From JAAFHB01 sp037128295 (GTDB lineage: Bacteria > Bacteroidota > Bacteroidia > Bacteroidales > Prolixibacteraceae), in NCBI GenBank assembly GCA_037128295.1, contig JBAXWR010000004.1, positions 1 to 64,000 of the forward strand: 64,000 bases of DNA, in the 5' to 3' direction. A model generated the notes under the pieces. It searched no databases and was not told the DNA's origin. It saw nothing but the letters and a program-made list of their open reading frames with translations. Positions 46,043-54,629 of this stretch are shown here, piece after piece; positions within the stretch are counted from its first letter, which is position 1, and each line of letters opens with the position of its first letter. Both the position numbers and the translations under genes were made by a program.

Positions 46043-47077
46043 TTAGAACATTTTTATAATCCAAAAGATTATAGCTGCCATTGCCATTGAAACAGGAATT
46101 GTTAGGATCCAGGCGTACAACAGGTTGACTGTAACACCCCATCGGACAGCGGAAACCCTTTTTGTAAGGCCAACTCCCATAATTGCACCGGTTATGGTGT
46201 GGGTTGTACTTACTGGTATTCCCAAAGCCTCTGTTCCAAATAACAACATTGCACCAGCACCTTCGGCTGCAACACCTTCAAAAGGAGAAAGCTTGGTGAT
46301 TTTTGAGCCCATTGTCCGAACGATCCTCCATCCTCCGATTAAGGTTCCGGCTGAAATTGCAGTGTAACATCCATAAACGATCCACAATGGAATGGTATGG
46401 ATTTTACCTTCCACAAAAGTGATTTGGGCCCAATGTGGAATGGTTGAAGGATCGGCAGTCTTAAAAAAAACCAGCAAAGATGCAGAGATGATCCCCATGA
46501 CTTTTTGCGCATCGTTACCTCCATGCCCGAGACTAAAAAGTGCGGAAGAAAACAACTGCCCAATTTTGAACCACCGCTGCAACCGAAATGGGTTGAAATT
46601 CCTGAAAATCCATAACATTGCTATGGAAATGAAATAGGAAAGAATCATACCGATCAATGGGGCAAGAAATATAAACGATGCGATCTTGATGATTTTATCG
46701 GAATGGACGACACCCCAGCCGGCATAGGCAACCGCAGCGCCGGCAAATCCACCGACCAGTGTATGCGAAGAGCTTGATGGAATTCCCAGGTACCATGTTA
46801 TCAGGTTCCAAATGATTGCGGCAATCACACCAGCCAGGATCACTTGAAGGTTAATTGATCCTGTGTCAACGACCTTTGCAATCGTATCGACGATATGAAG
46901 TTCAAATATTGCATAGGCTGCGAAGTTAAAAAAAGCTGCCCAGATAACAGCCTGCAATGGAGTTAATACTTTGGTTGATACAACAGTTGCAATCGAATTG
47001 GCAGCATCATGAAAACCATTAATGAAATCGAAAATAAATGCCAACACAACAATAGAGATCAATAGTGTAAAATCCAT
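46043..47077 (-). CDS. PiT-family inorganic phosphate transporter
   Basis: 344 aa, about ten membrane helices. Both halves carry the family signature: DFINGFHDAANSIATVVSTKVL near the N-terminus and GHGGNDAQKVMGIISASL in the middle, with GIPSSSSHTLVGG and GIPVSTTHTITGAIMGVGL. Cation- or proton-driven uptake of phosphate across the inner membrane. A Pho-box-like array lies 64-91 nt upstream of the start, consistent with phosphate control. Confidence 0.95.
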   Translation of the reverse strand: MDFTLLISIVVLAFIFDFINGFHDAANSIATVVSTKVLTPLQAVIWAAFFNFAAYAIFELHIVDTIAKVVDTGSINLQVILAGVIAAIIWNLITWYLGIPSSSSHTLVGGFAGAAVAYAGWGVVHSDKIIKIASFIFLAPLIGMILSYFISIAMLWIFRNFNPFRLQRWFKIGQLFSSALFSLGHGGNDAQKVMGIISASLLVFFKTADPSTIPHWAQITFVEGKIHTIPLWIVYGCYTAISAGTLIGGWRIVRTMGSKITKLSPFEGVAAEGAGAMLLFGTEALGIPVSTTHTITGAIMGVGLTKRVSAVRWGVTVNLLYAWILTIPVSMAMAAIIFWIIKMF

Positions 47078-47140
47078 AGTTTAAATCTTTAGTGTATTAC
47101 CTTAAAGCAATTAAAAATAATGAATTATCTCCTAGCGTGT

Positions 47141-47168
47141 GTTACAGAAAGGTTACATTACGGTTACG
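47141..47168 (-). promoter_or_regulatory. Pho-box-like array upstream of the PiT transporter
   Basis: On the minus strand CGTAAC (47168), TGTAAC (47157) and TGTAAC (47146) are 11 bp apart, pointing toward the transporter start at 47077. No good -7 box at the usual spacing: the position reads AGATAATT. Only three repeats are clear. Confidence 0.5.
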
Positions 47169-47365
47169 TTATTTGTCCTCTTTTCATCAAATAGGTTGGC
47201 AAAATGCTAGAACTAAAACCCATTCTAATGTGGGAAATACCCATCATTCAGCTACACTCTCCATTTTAATTCCTCCTTGGTTTTAGCCACCAATTCATTG
47301 TCGGGGATTAAGCTGCCAACTGAAAAATGCATCAATTGAACCCTTTTTTTGTGCTGCCAATCCAC

Positions 47366-47688
47366 CTAAATAACATCTTCCGATTTCTTTTGCTTGAGCG
47401 CATAGTAAAGATAGCAAGCAATACCCTGTTTTTCAGCCATTTCGAACAATTCGTTCCAATCTTCCTGGGTAAGGACAGGAATTAAAGTGTTTTCGTTGTC
47501 CATTATCCGGTAGTAGGTTTCGGCCATACACGAGCCTAGGCACTTTGATTTTAAAATGCACCACGAACAAATCCCATTCAGTTTCAAAGGTATATCCTCC
47601 CTGATTTTCAATAGGGTAGGATGTTCGATCCAAATAGTCTCCAATTTATCCTTTCCTACCTGACCAAAAACATATACTGGAATTGCAT
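47366..47688 (-). pseudogene. Remnant of a radical SAM/SPASM peptide maturase joined to a nucleotidyltransferase fragment
   Basis: Open from a stop just before 47688 to TAG at 47366. The first half reads as the C-terminal end of a SPASM-containing maturase: LETIWIEHPTLLKIREDI, then the Cys cluster CSWCILKSKCLGSC. Immediately after MAETYYR the frame changes character to LIPVLTQEDWNELFEMAEKQ, like the N-terminal part of the nucleotidyltransferase family often found in peptide-modification clusters, and then stops. No plausible ATG start leads it (first usable codon a TTG at 47644). Best read as a deletion scar that fused two decayed neighbouring genes. The flanking 288 bp (47078-47365) and 135 bp (47689-47823) hold no other gene that I can support. 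Confidence 0.6.
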
Positions 47689-47823
47689 TAAATTACCAAT
47701 ACCTTGTAGACAAGTCATTCTTGAAAACATTATAATGGAAACAAATTGCGTTTGAATGGCTCCCCATTTCGAAAGGAGGAGTCGTTCAACAGTTTTTATC
47801 AGCGTGTATATATTTTTGTGATC

Positions 47824-48759
47824 TTATTTTTTTATAAACGCCACAATATTCTCCATAAGTTCTTTTTTAAGTGGCAGATCCGGTAAGGTATAGGTAAGGA
47901 TATTCTGTTGCCTGTCGAGTGGTGCTTCTTTCAGGATATGATTCATCCCATTGATGATGACCAGTTTGGCAGATGGCAGGGACTTGGCCAGACGGTTGGC
48001 ATCATCGATACTGACCTGAATATCGGTGGTGCCCTGTAAAATCAATACAGGGATCTTTAGTTTGGCAATCTCTTTTTGCGGGTCGTATTTGATCCATGAA
48101 ATAATATAGGGTTGTACTGACTTGCGGAAAAGGGCATTTAATGAACCGGGGGTATTGTCCACGGTCCTTCCCGCAGCCAGTTCGTCAAGAATCGTATTGG
48201 TGGCAATGGAGATTGCAGGTGGCTGGCTTTTCATCTGTTCCCGCATAATCCTATCGGCAGGTTGACCTGCACCTGCAATTGAAACATATTTGTTCACATT
48301 CTTTTCCTGTGCTGCAATCATTCCGATCAACGATCCCTCGCTATGACCAATGATGACGACATTCGCAAATTTATACTCCTTTTTCAAAAAGGTGACCCAG
48401 TCTTTTGCATCGTTGACATAATTGTCAAAACGGAGAACCTCTTCTTTTAACCCGGCAGACTGACTTTTGGCAATGCCCCGCTTGTCGTACCTTAGGGTAG
48501 CGATCCCCTCCTTATTTAAAGCCATTGCGATCATTTTCAATGAGTTGTTTTTCATTTGCGGATTGTTCCCGTCGCGGTCTGTTGGACCAGAACCTGCAAT
48601 AAGCAATGCCACACAGTTTTTAGCATTGGGTGTTGCCACCATCAAGGTGCCTTCGAGGTCACCGGTTGAGGTCTTTAGTGTCACAATTTTCTCGGTCTGT
48701 CCGTATCCTATTGTAATTAAGGATATTATCAAAAGATGGGTAAGAAGTAGTTTTTTCAT
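47824..48759 (-). CDS. Secreted alpha/beta hydrolase
   Basis: 311 aa from ATG 48759, which begins a signal peptide (MKKLLLTHLLIISLITIGYGQ). Nucleophile elbow GHSEGSLIGM, oxyanion-region LIAGSGPTDRDGNN, acid residue near LILQGTTDIQVS and catalytic His in INGMNHILKEAP. An upstream TTG or ATG would extend the frame through a 20-bp tandem repeat (48771-48830) and is unlikely to be used. Substrate unknown; esterase or peptidase of the dienelactone-hydrolase-like type. Confidence 0.85.
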   Translation of the reverse strand: MKKLLLTHLLIISLITIGYGQTEKIVTLKTSTGDLEGTLMVATPNAKNCVALLIAGSGPTDRDGNNPQMKNNSLKMIAMALNKEGIATLRYDKRGIAKSQSAGLKEEVLRFDNYVNDAKDWVTFLKKEYKFANVVIIGHSEGSLIGMIAAQEKNVNKYVSIAGAGQPADRIMREQMKSQPPAISIATNTILDELAAGRTVDNTPGSLNALFRKSVQPYIISWIKYDPQKEIAKLKIPVLILQGTTDIQVSIDDANRLAKSLPSAKLVIINGMNHILKEAPLDRQQNILTYTLPDLPLKKELMENIVAFIKK

Positions 48760-48770
48760 TGTTTTTTTGA

Positions 48771-48830
48771 AATAAGTTGAAATATAGAGAAATAAATTGA
48801 AATATAGAGAAATAAATTGAAATGATGGAA
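48771..48830. repeat. Three-copy 20-bp tandem repeat
   Basis: Unit AATAAATTGAAATATAGAGA: copies at 48771-48790 (one change), 48791-48810 and 48811-48830 (first 13 bases). Lies in the leader of the hydrolase gene, starting 12 nt before its ATG on the minus strand, so copy-number change could alter expression. Confidence 0.7.
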
Positions 48831-48905
48831 ATTCGATTCTTTGTGAATCTTTGTTCCTTTGTGGCGGAAAAATGAATGTCACACAGACTCGAAGTTACAC
48901 TTGGA

Positions 48906-49550
48906 TTATTCCTCATGAGGTGCAATCCTTTGATAAATAAAATACGAATAAACAATAGGTACGATCACAAGTAAAGCGATTACAATTGCCATCATGATCT
49001 CCGGCTTTGGGATCACAAAAAGGGATGCGATACCGGCAAGCCCTCCCCAAAACCAAAGTTTGCCTGCAAATTTATGAGTCTGTATCCAAACTACATCGTT
49101 GTTCAATGTCCATGGCACCTTGATACCGACAAAATAATTTGGGCGAATGGTTCCCATATAATTCCCAAGAAGTGTAAACAGAAGGTAAACGATGACCGGC
49201 AATAACAAACCCATCTTTTCTATTCCGTGCAATGTATTGTAAATAACCATTGTATCAATCGCGCCAATCATTACGCACAGAATAACCCTCAGTTTAAAAT
49301 AGGTATCGCTGAAAAGCTCGTAGTTCTTTTTCCTTGGATCGATGAATGGCACAACAATCATCAGGAAGTAAATGCCCAGGGGTAAAAAAACATAGACCAG
49401 TTTTGAGCCATAACCATTTGGGTCTCCATCAAAATCGAAATGGGTCGGCATCCTTTCGGGCAGGAGGCTCCAGTTGAGCAGCAAGTAAAAAACAGGGATT
49501 GCTGTTAATAAAAACAGGGATATCTCCCTAATAACCAATTTAGTATTCAT
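48906..49550 (-). CDS. SdpI-family membrane protein (DUF1648 plus SdpI)
   Basis: 214 aa with six or so membrane helices. The N-terminal DUF1648-type segment LLPERMPTHFDFDGDPNGYGSK and the C-terminal SdpI region (NYMGTIRPNYFVGIKVPWTL, WIQTHKFAGKLW) match the Bacillus SdpI immunity/signal protein family. Start at ATG 49550; an ATG at 49586 would overlap the upstream gene. Follows the SdpR-like repressor by 8 nt, forming the sdpRI-type pair. No SdpC-like toxin gene is present here. Confidence 0.88.
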   Translation of the reverse strand: MNTKLVIREISLFLLTAIPVFYLLLNWSLLPERMPTHFDFDGDPNGYGSKLVYVFLPLGIYFLMIVVPFIDPRKKNYELFSDTYFKLRVILCVMIGAIDTMVIYNTLHGIEKMGLLLPVIVYLLFTLLGNYMGTIRPNYFVGIKVPWTLNNDVVWIQTHKFAGKLWFWGGLAGIASLFVIPKPEIMMAIVIALLVIVPIVYSYFIYQRIAPHEE

Positions 49551-49558
49551 TTTTTCAA

Positions 49559-49816
49559 TTATTTGTTGTTGAATTGCATCATCCATTTTACGATCCCGTC
49601 AAAGATCGTTGTATTGATCGAGTATTTCTGAAACTGCCCTTCCCGTACACAGATCACCAGTCCTGCCTGTTTGAGCAGATCAAGGTGGTGAGAAATACTT
49701 GGTTTCGACATGCTGAACTGATCGGCAATTTCTCCGGCTGTCCGGTCCCCTTTGTTCAGTAACTCAAGTATTTCACGCCTTGTAGGATCGTTTAATGCCT
49801 TGAAGAATGTATTCAT
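49559..49816 (-). CDS. SdpR-like ArsR-family autorepressor
   Basis: 85 aa winged-helix protein: NDPTRREILELLNKGDRTAGEIADQFSMSKPSISHHLDLLKQAG contains the ArsR recognition helix (SMSKPSISHHL); no metal-binding cysteines near it. In Bacillus SdpR represses its own operon and is released by the membrane protein SdpI. A perfect inverted repeat 19-34 nt upstream (49835-49850) is a fitting operator. Confidence 0.9.
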   Translation of the reverse strand: MNTFFKALNDPTRREILELLNKGDRTAGEIADQFSMSKPSISHHLDLLKQAGLVICVREGQFQKYSINTTIFDGIVKWMMQFNNK

Positions 49817-49834
49817 ATTTACAAAATTGTATAA

Positions 49835-49850
49835 TTAGACAAATATCTAA
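49835..49850 (-). promoter_or_regulatory. Candidate operator of the SdpR-like repressor
   Basis: Perfect inverted repeat TTAGA-N6-TCTAA just upstream of the repressor start. ArsR-type repressors bind such short dyads overlapping their own promoters. Confidence 0.4.
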
Positions 49851-50003
49851 ATAAAATTCGATTTAAATTACATTGGGAATTATTTTTTTAATATTTTTTT
49901 GATTTATTCATTGGTTCGTTAGTATTTTAATATACAGATATTTAGAATCGGCAGACAAATCAGTAGCAAAAGAATCCCTGCAAATTCGAAATACTTCCAT
50001 AAA

Positions 50004-50441
50004 TTAAACATTATCACCATATTCTATCGCAGTTAACCTATCGTCAATAAATCTTATGCCGGCTATCGTATTTAGAAAGGCAACAGGTGATTTGCCATCG
50101 AGGAAGAATTTTTCTGTTGTTAACCATTGATCAAAACCATCTTTTGACCCAAAAACCGGAATTCCATGTTTAATCAAAGACAGAAGTACAATGACATGCT
50201 CTTTAAGGTTTACCTTCAATCTTGAATTAGACTGCCGGTACGACCTGAATGATCTGACACTTATATTCAGCCATAAAGAAATTACCTCATCGTTCTGATC
50301 AGTCATCTCCTTGATCGTATCAATATACTCCCAGTTTATATCATTGGTCTGCAACAGATTAAGGATTTCGCTGTCACTTATTCTATCGGGAACACTATTG
50401 AGAACCCTGTCATATTTTAAGGTATCAATGGCTGTTTCCAT
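50004..50441 (-). CDS. MbcA/ParS/Xre-type antitoxin-like protein, orphan
   Basis: 145 aa from ATG 50441 (a TTG seven codons earlier is possible). N-terminal Xre-like helical region (about 30-80, with SVRSFRSYRQ) and C-terminal toxin-binding domain FGSKDGFDQWLTTEKFFLDGKSPVAFL, typical of the DUF2384/MbcA domain that pairs with RES toxins. No RES-domain gene lies on either side: downstream is 187 nt to the SdpR gene, upstream is a CoA-binding protein. Confidence 0.72.
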   Translation of the reverse strand: METAIDTLKYDRVLNSVPDRISDSEILNLLQTNDINWEYIDTIKEMTDQNDEVISLWLNISVRSFRSYRQSNSRLKVNLKEHVIVLLSLIKHGIPVFGSKDGFDQWLTTEKFFLDGKSPVAFLNTIAGIRFIDDRLTAIEYGDNV

Positions 50442-50505
50442 TTTCAAATATTTTTTAGTCAAACAATGTTCGGCAAAATTCCCATTTAAACAAGCAAAAT
50501 TGCAT

Positions 50506-51003
50506 TTATTTCACTGGGATTGCTCTTTTCGGGAAGCTACCGAAGAACCTTAAAATCCTTGCGTGGAATTGATGCATCCCGGTTTGAATGGCAAACATTA
50601 AAATGCATTTGTGATAAATGACACTGTCGAAATCCATTAGTGCCTTTTCGTATATTCCGGAATTTGCCGAACCTTGTTGTAACCAGATTTTTTTGATTCC
50701 TGATGCTTTCAACCCTTCCAGAATCACTGCGGTTTTTTCAGGTTTGGTGCAAACGATAGCAGCACCCACCTTTTCAGGTAATTCCGATAAGTGTTTGTAA
50801 CATTTGATGTTTTCTATCTCTTCAAGGTTCTTATACATGGGAAAAATCCTGAACCCTTTAGCTATCAGTTCTTTTAATATAGTATTTCCAAACTTTTGTT
50901 TAACCTTAGATACGCCATACAATACGAAAGGGCCGGATTTCAAAAAATCCTCGATTTGATTTAAAGTAGTTGGTTTATTCACATTAATCCTAATCGCTTC
51001 CAT
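50506..51003 (-). CDS. CoA-binding domain protein (YccU-like)
   Basis: 165 aa with a Rossmann-type CoA_binding_2 fold: FVLYGVSKVKQKFGNTILKELIAKG, FPMYKNLEEIENIKCYKHLSELP and KKIWLQQGSANSGIYEKA. The first loop lacks the usual glycine-rich GxSxxxxxxG spacing, and the C-terminal 30 residues are unlike YccU. Function of the family is not established. Confidence 0.7.
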   Translation of the reverse strand: MEAIRINVNKPTTLNQIEDFLKSGPFVLYGVSKVKQKFGNTILKELIAKGFRIFPMYKNLEEIENIKCYKHLSELPEKVGAAIVCTKPEKTAVILEGLKASGIKKIWLQQGSANSGIYEKALMDFDSVIYHKCILMFAIQTGMHQFHARILRFFGSFPKRAIPVK

Positions 51004-51061
51004 TTTTAATATTTTATTGTCAAGACAAATATAATCATAATTGCAAAAAAAATCATTGATC

Positions 51062-51475
51062 TCATTCCCCCATTATCGTCACAAAGATTCTCCGGGGTTC
51101 TGCATAATTCCGGAATTCACAAAGGTAAATGCCCTGCCAGGTTCCCAAATGCAACCTTCCGTTAACGATAGGGATGGTTACAGCAGCACCTAATATTGAA
51201 GACTTCAGATGGGCCGACATATCATCGCTCCCTTCGTCACGGTGGATAAATATTTTATCGCCATCTGGAACGATCTTATTCATGAACGATTCAAAATCAG
51301 TGCGGACTGATGGATCAGCGTTTTCGTTGATTGTCAATGCTGCCGAGGTGTGCATGATAAAAAAATGGGCAATCCCCGTATTGGGAAGTACCGGCAACTT
51401 TGATTCCAATTCTCTGGTGATCAAGTGATACCCTCGTTTATGCGATGCCAGTATGATTTCTAATTGTTTAATCAT
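51062..51475 (-). CDS. YjbQ family protein (UPF0047)
   Basis: 137 aa beta-sandwich protein with the family signature MHTSAALTINENADPSVRTDFESFMNKIVPDG and HLKSSILGAAVTIPIVNGRLHLGTWQGIYLCEFR. Some members show weak thiamine-phosphate synthase activity in vitro; the physiological role is unclear. ATG at 51475 is preferred to the TTG one codon earlier. Confidence 0.92.
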   Translation of the reverse strand: MIKQLEIILASHKRGYHLITRELESKLPVLPNTGIAHFFIMHTSAALTINENADPSVRTDFESFMNKIVPDGDKIFIHRDEGSDDMSAHLKSSILGAAVTIPIVNGRLHLGTWQGIYLCEFRNYAEPRRIFVTIMGE

Positions 51476-51581
51476 CAATATATTATAGTTTTCATTAATA
51501 ATAATCCTAATTCAATATTCACCTTGAATGCAAGTGGCAAGAATTTTTTCGAGGGGTTGGATCATCTTTGGGGAAGAACAG

Positions 51582-51612
51582 CCAATCGCCAGTTGCCCGC
51601 CGCCAGTTGCCA
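51582..51612 (-). repeat. CTGGCAR heptamer cluster
   Basis: Plus-strand reading CCAATCG, CCAGTTG, CCCGCCG, CCAGTTG, CCA in unbroken 7-bp register, five nt past the stop of the DUF4251 gene (minus strand). Same family as at 14335, 15679 and 54610. Confidence 0.65.
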
Positions 51613-51617
51613 TTTTC

Positions 51618-52142
51618 CTATTTCTCTACTGGCTTCTCAACCTTTCCAACTTCACCCATATACGAAATGGAACTCTTCTGGTTGCAGTTGATGTTCAGCG
51701 TGGCATTTCCGTCAGGACTCACAAAAAGCGATAGTTTATAAACATCTTTAATATCGGAAACCGTAACGTTCACCTCGTATCCTTTTCCGTTTTTCGCTTT
51801 GGCAATATTGTATTCTAATGGTTTTGCCCCGAACTTTATCCCACCATCACCGCCATAATCGACACTGTAAGCCCTTCCGAAATAGGGCATATAACTCTCT
51901 ATCAATTCAGGGTCGAATTTCAAAAAATTGTGATTGGTAGTAAGATCGACAGATTCCCATCCTTGCGGCAAAGCCCGGTTTGCCACAAACTCGAAAGTTT
52001 TGGTATTGATCAACGAATCAATGTAATGGTCTTTTACTATTTTGGCTTTTAACCGAAGTGCTTTCTTTGAGGTATTCTGGCCATACCCTGGTTGGATGAC
52101 CATCATCAATAATAATATTAAAAGAACAATCCTGGATTTCAT
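51618..52142 (-). CDS. DUF4251 family secreted protein
   Basis: 174 aa, signal peptide ending GYGQ (residue 22). The body contains PYFGRAYSVDYGGDGGIKFGAKPLEY and a C-terminal segment LFVSPDGNATLNINCNQKSSISYMGEV, the pattern of DUF4251, a beta-rich periplasmic family common in Bacteroidota and without known function. 52 nt after the LtaS-like gene on the same strand. Confidence 0.8.
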   Translation of the reverse strand: MKSRIVLLILLLMMVIQPGYGQNTSKKALRLKAKIVKDHYIDSLINTKTFEFVANRALPQGWESVDLTTNHNFLKFDPELIESYMPYFGRAYSVDYGGDGGIKFGAKPLEYNIAKAKNGKGYEVNVTVSDIKDVYKLSLFVSPDGNATLNINCNQKSSISYMGEVGKVEKPVEK

Positions 52143-52194
52143 GGCAACTGATTTTTATAAACGAAATTCAATTTACAATTCGTGTGCCAAAATA

Positions 52195-54153
52195 TTATTT
52201 CTCAATGACCAGCCTATCTTGCGCCATTCGGTTGTTAAATTGCTGGACAATTGCTTTTAAAAGTTTTTCCTGTTCGGGCAGATCGACCTTTCCCAAAAGA
52301 TTCTTGAGCAGATAGGGATCTTCCTTCCGGTTAAAGATACCTGAAATCTTTTCATCGCTTAAATAGAAAACATAATCACTATAGAGGAACTGATAAGAAT
52401 CTTCGGGGTAGTTGATCACAAACCGCGGCGACGATGGATCGAAAAGGTTGTTCCCAAAAGCAATGTATGGTTTCGAATAGTTCATGTATCCCAATATCGA
52501 TGGCATAATGTCGATCTGCTCAGCCAATGAGGTATCAACACCCGAAAGGCTGTTGTCGCCTTTATAAAATATCAGTGGCACAGCATGTTCCATCACGTTG
52601 GTTTTGTACTCTTTAAAGTCAGACTCGGAACAATGGTCGGCAGTGATCACAAAAAGGGTATTTTTAAACCAGGGCATCTTTGACGATTTTTCGAAGAACT
52701 CCTTCAAGGCAAGATCGGTATAGCGGATGCATTTCTGAAGTGGGATATCTTCCTCCGGAAACTGTTGCTGATATTGTTTGGGGACTACAAATGGGTGGTG
52801 CGACGAAACGGAGAAAATAGTGGTCATGAAAGGTTCCTTCATCTTGTTCATCTCATCGGAAAAAAACTGGAAAAAAGGCTCGTCCCAGATTCCCCAGACT
52901 CCGTCAAAACCTTCATCATGACCATATTCGTTCTTCCCAAAATAGCGCTGGTATCCTGCAATCTTCGTAAAAGCATCGAATCCCATCGAACCATTCGGGG
53001 CGCCATGAAAAAATGAGGTCTGGTAACCCTCTGCATCCAATATGCTTGCAAGGCTGTTGATCCTATTTCCAGACCTTTCGGAAATCACGTAAGGTAAAAC
53101 TAATGCAGGGATACTAGCTGTAACAGAGGGGATCGCATCAATCGATTTACGGCCATTCGCGAAAGCATTTGAAAAAACCAAACTCTTGGTTATCAGTGAA
53201 TCAAGAAACGGGGTATAACCTTTGTATTGTCCATTTTTCAGATCTTTGTTCAAGGATCCAACAAATTCGCGGCTAAAGCTCTCAAGGATAATCACAACAA
53301 CATTATCCTTTTTCAATGAATTGCCACTACCTATAGGTGGTGGCAATTCATTTCTTACCGGAGTGTAAATCTTATTCATTTCATCATCAGGCAAAAGGTT
53401 CATCACCTGAAAAGCTTTCTTTCCCCATGTTCTGATGACGCAGAATGGTGTATTGGTAACCAACGACATGTCACGTGTCGAGTTCACGTATTTCCCTGCA
53501 TTGTTCATGTTGATAGGCCGGGTACTTGGCATATACCCACCGCGCATACCGATCACGCTCAGATAGGCAACCACCAGTAAACCAACTAATGATACTATCC
53601 CATATTTCCAGCTCCTTATCTTAACAACAGTGGGGCGTGGCGTAAAGACAGAATATAGTGATGAAAGTAACAACAATGTAACTATCAATAATACAGCAAC
53701 ATACCAAAAATCATAAAAAAACCGAAGGAACAGTTTGTAATTTCCTGCATCATAACCCACAATATCGAACACACTGGCCGTGGTCCGTTTTAAGATAAAC
53801 CGATAGTAGATAATATCGATATGGTTTAATGTAAGTCCGATACCATTAAGGACCATAAAAACCCACTTGAGGAACCGCTGGTATCCATCATGAAATTTAA
53901 AGGGAAAGGGAAGCAGGTAAAAAACAAAGTATATAGCGTTGAGGTACAATACAGCACTAGTGTCGAACATTACCCCGCCCCTCATAATTTGCAAAAAGGA
54001 GGAAAAGGTAATATTTGGGAATAAAGAGGTATTGAAAAGGTAAAAAATGATCCGCCCTATTGAAAACAAAAGCATGACGAGCGAAAACTGGTAAACCATC
54101 ACAAGGTATTCGTTTGCCGGAACCTTCCTGATTGAATAATTTGACAATTTCAT
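52195..54153 (-). CDS. LtaS-like membrane sulfatase/phosphoglycerol-transferase family protein
   Basis: 652 aa. Five N-terminal membrane helices (about 1-215), then an extracytoplasmic alkaline-phosphatase-fold domain with VVVIILESFSREFVG (metal Glu), nucleophile region ANGRKSIDAIPS (S337; Thr in Gram-positive LtaS), SVSSHHPFVVP and TADHCSE. Such proteins in Gram-negatives move phosphoglycerol or phosphoethanolamine onto glycans or lipids; the donor here is not evident. Not obviously linked to a Pho-box-like array. Confidence 0.85.
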   Translation of the reverse strand: MKLSNYSIRKVPANEYLVMVYQFSLVMLLFSIGRIIFYLFNTSLFPNITFSSFLQIMRGGVMFDTSAVLYLNAIYFVFYLLPFPFKFHDGYQRFLKWVFMVLNGIGLTLNHIDIIYYRFILKRTTASVFDIVGYDAGNYKLFLRFFYDFWYVAVLLIVTLLLLSSLYSVFTPRPTVVKIRSWKYGIVSLVGLLVVAYLSVIGMRGGYMPSTRPINMNNAGKYVNSTRDMSLVTNTPFCVIRTWGKKAFQVMNLLPDDEMNKIYTPVRNELPPPIGSGNSLKKDNVVVIILESFSREFVGSLNKDLKNGQYKGYTPFLDSLITKSLVFSNAFANGRKSIDAIPSVTASIPALVLPYVISERSGNRINSLASILDAEGYQTSFFHGAPNGSMGFDAFTKIAGYQRYFGKNEYGHDEGFDGVWGIWDEPFFQFFSDEMNKMKEPFMTTIFSVSSHHPFVVPKQYQQQFPEEDIPLQKCIRYTDLALKEFFEKSSKMPWFKNTLFVITADHCSESDFKEYKTNVMEHAVPLIFYKGDNSLSGVDTSLAEQIDIMPSILGYMNYSKPYIAFGNNLFDPSSPRFVINYPEDSYQFLYSDYVFYLSDEKISGIFNRKEDPYLLKNLLGKVDLPEQEKLLKAIVQQFNNRMAQDRLVIEK

Positions 54154-54629
54154 ATGATTATAATTTGTTTTTTAGCGGCCAAATGGAACTCGCCATGAGA
54201 TAATCATGCGTCTGTGTGTGATAGGCTCCCATGGCTCGTTTCATGTTGACTTAAAAAATAAAAGCTGCAAAATTAGCAGCTTATTTGGATTCATTCCAAC
54301 ATTTAACATTCATTATTATTTACACCAATTCTCAGTGATTGTTTTTTCGAATAATTTTTTTTAGTGGCGGCACAATAAATATTTGATCTATGATTTGCAT
54401 TTCCGCTTGCGCCGCCGGGGTTGGGGATATCTATGTTCTACATTACTTTAACACCTATGGTATATTGATCGGCGTTGAAATAAATTTTGGATTTCTTGAA
54501 TGAGAATTTGTCTATAATTTCAGGACAAGAAACCATTCCTTCGTTCCTTCATTCTCCCTTTCTCTCCCTCTCCCCGTCTCCCTTTTTCGGTCTCCGCTCT
54601 ACAATTGAGCCAGTTGCCAGCCGCCAGTA
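54154..54629. other. Gene-free 476-bp interval
   Basis: Between the LtaS-like gene and the acyl-CoA ligase gene, both on the minus strand. Holds a minus-strand terminator (54253-54288) and a heptamer cluster at its right end (54610-54630). The rest (54290-54600) is AT-rich with a short C/T-rich tract around 54540-54600, and no supportable gene. The terminator is about 340 nt past the ligase stop, so an unseen short RNA or gene between them cannot be excluded. Confidence 0.5.
54253..54288 (-). terminator. Rho-independent terminator
   Basis: Minus strand: stem AAGCTGC / GCAGCTT (54282-54276, 54268-54262) with a 7-nt loop, followed by TTATTTTTT. Separates the acyl-CoA ligase transcript from the LtaS-like gene. 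Confidence 0.7.
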
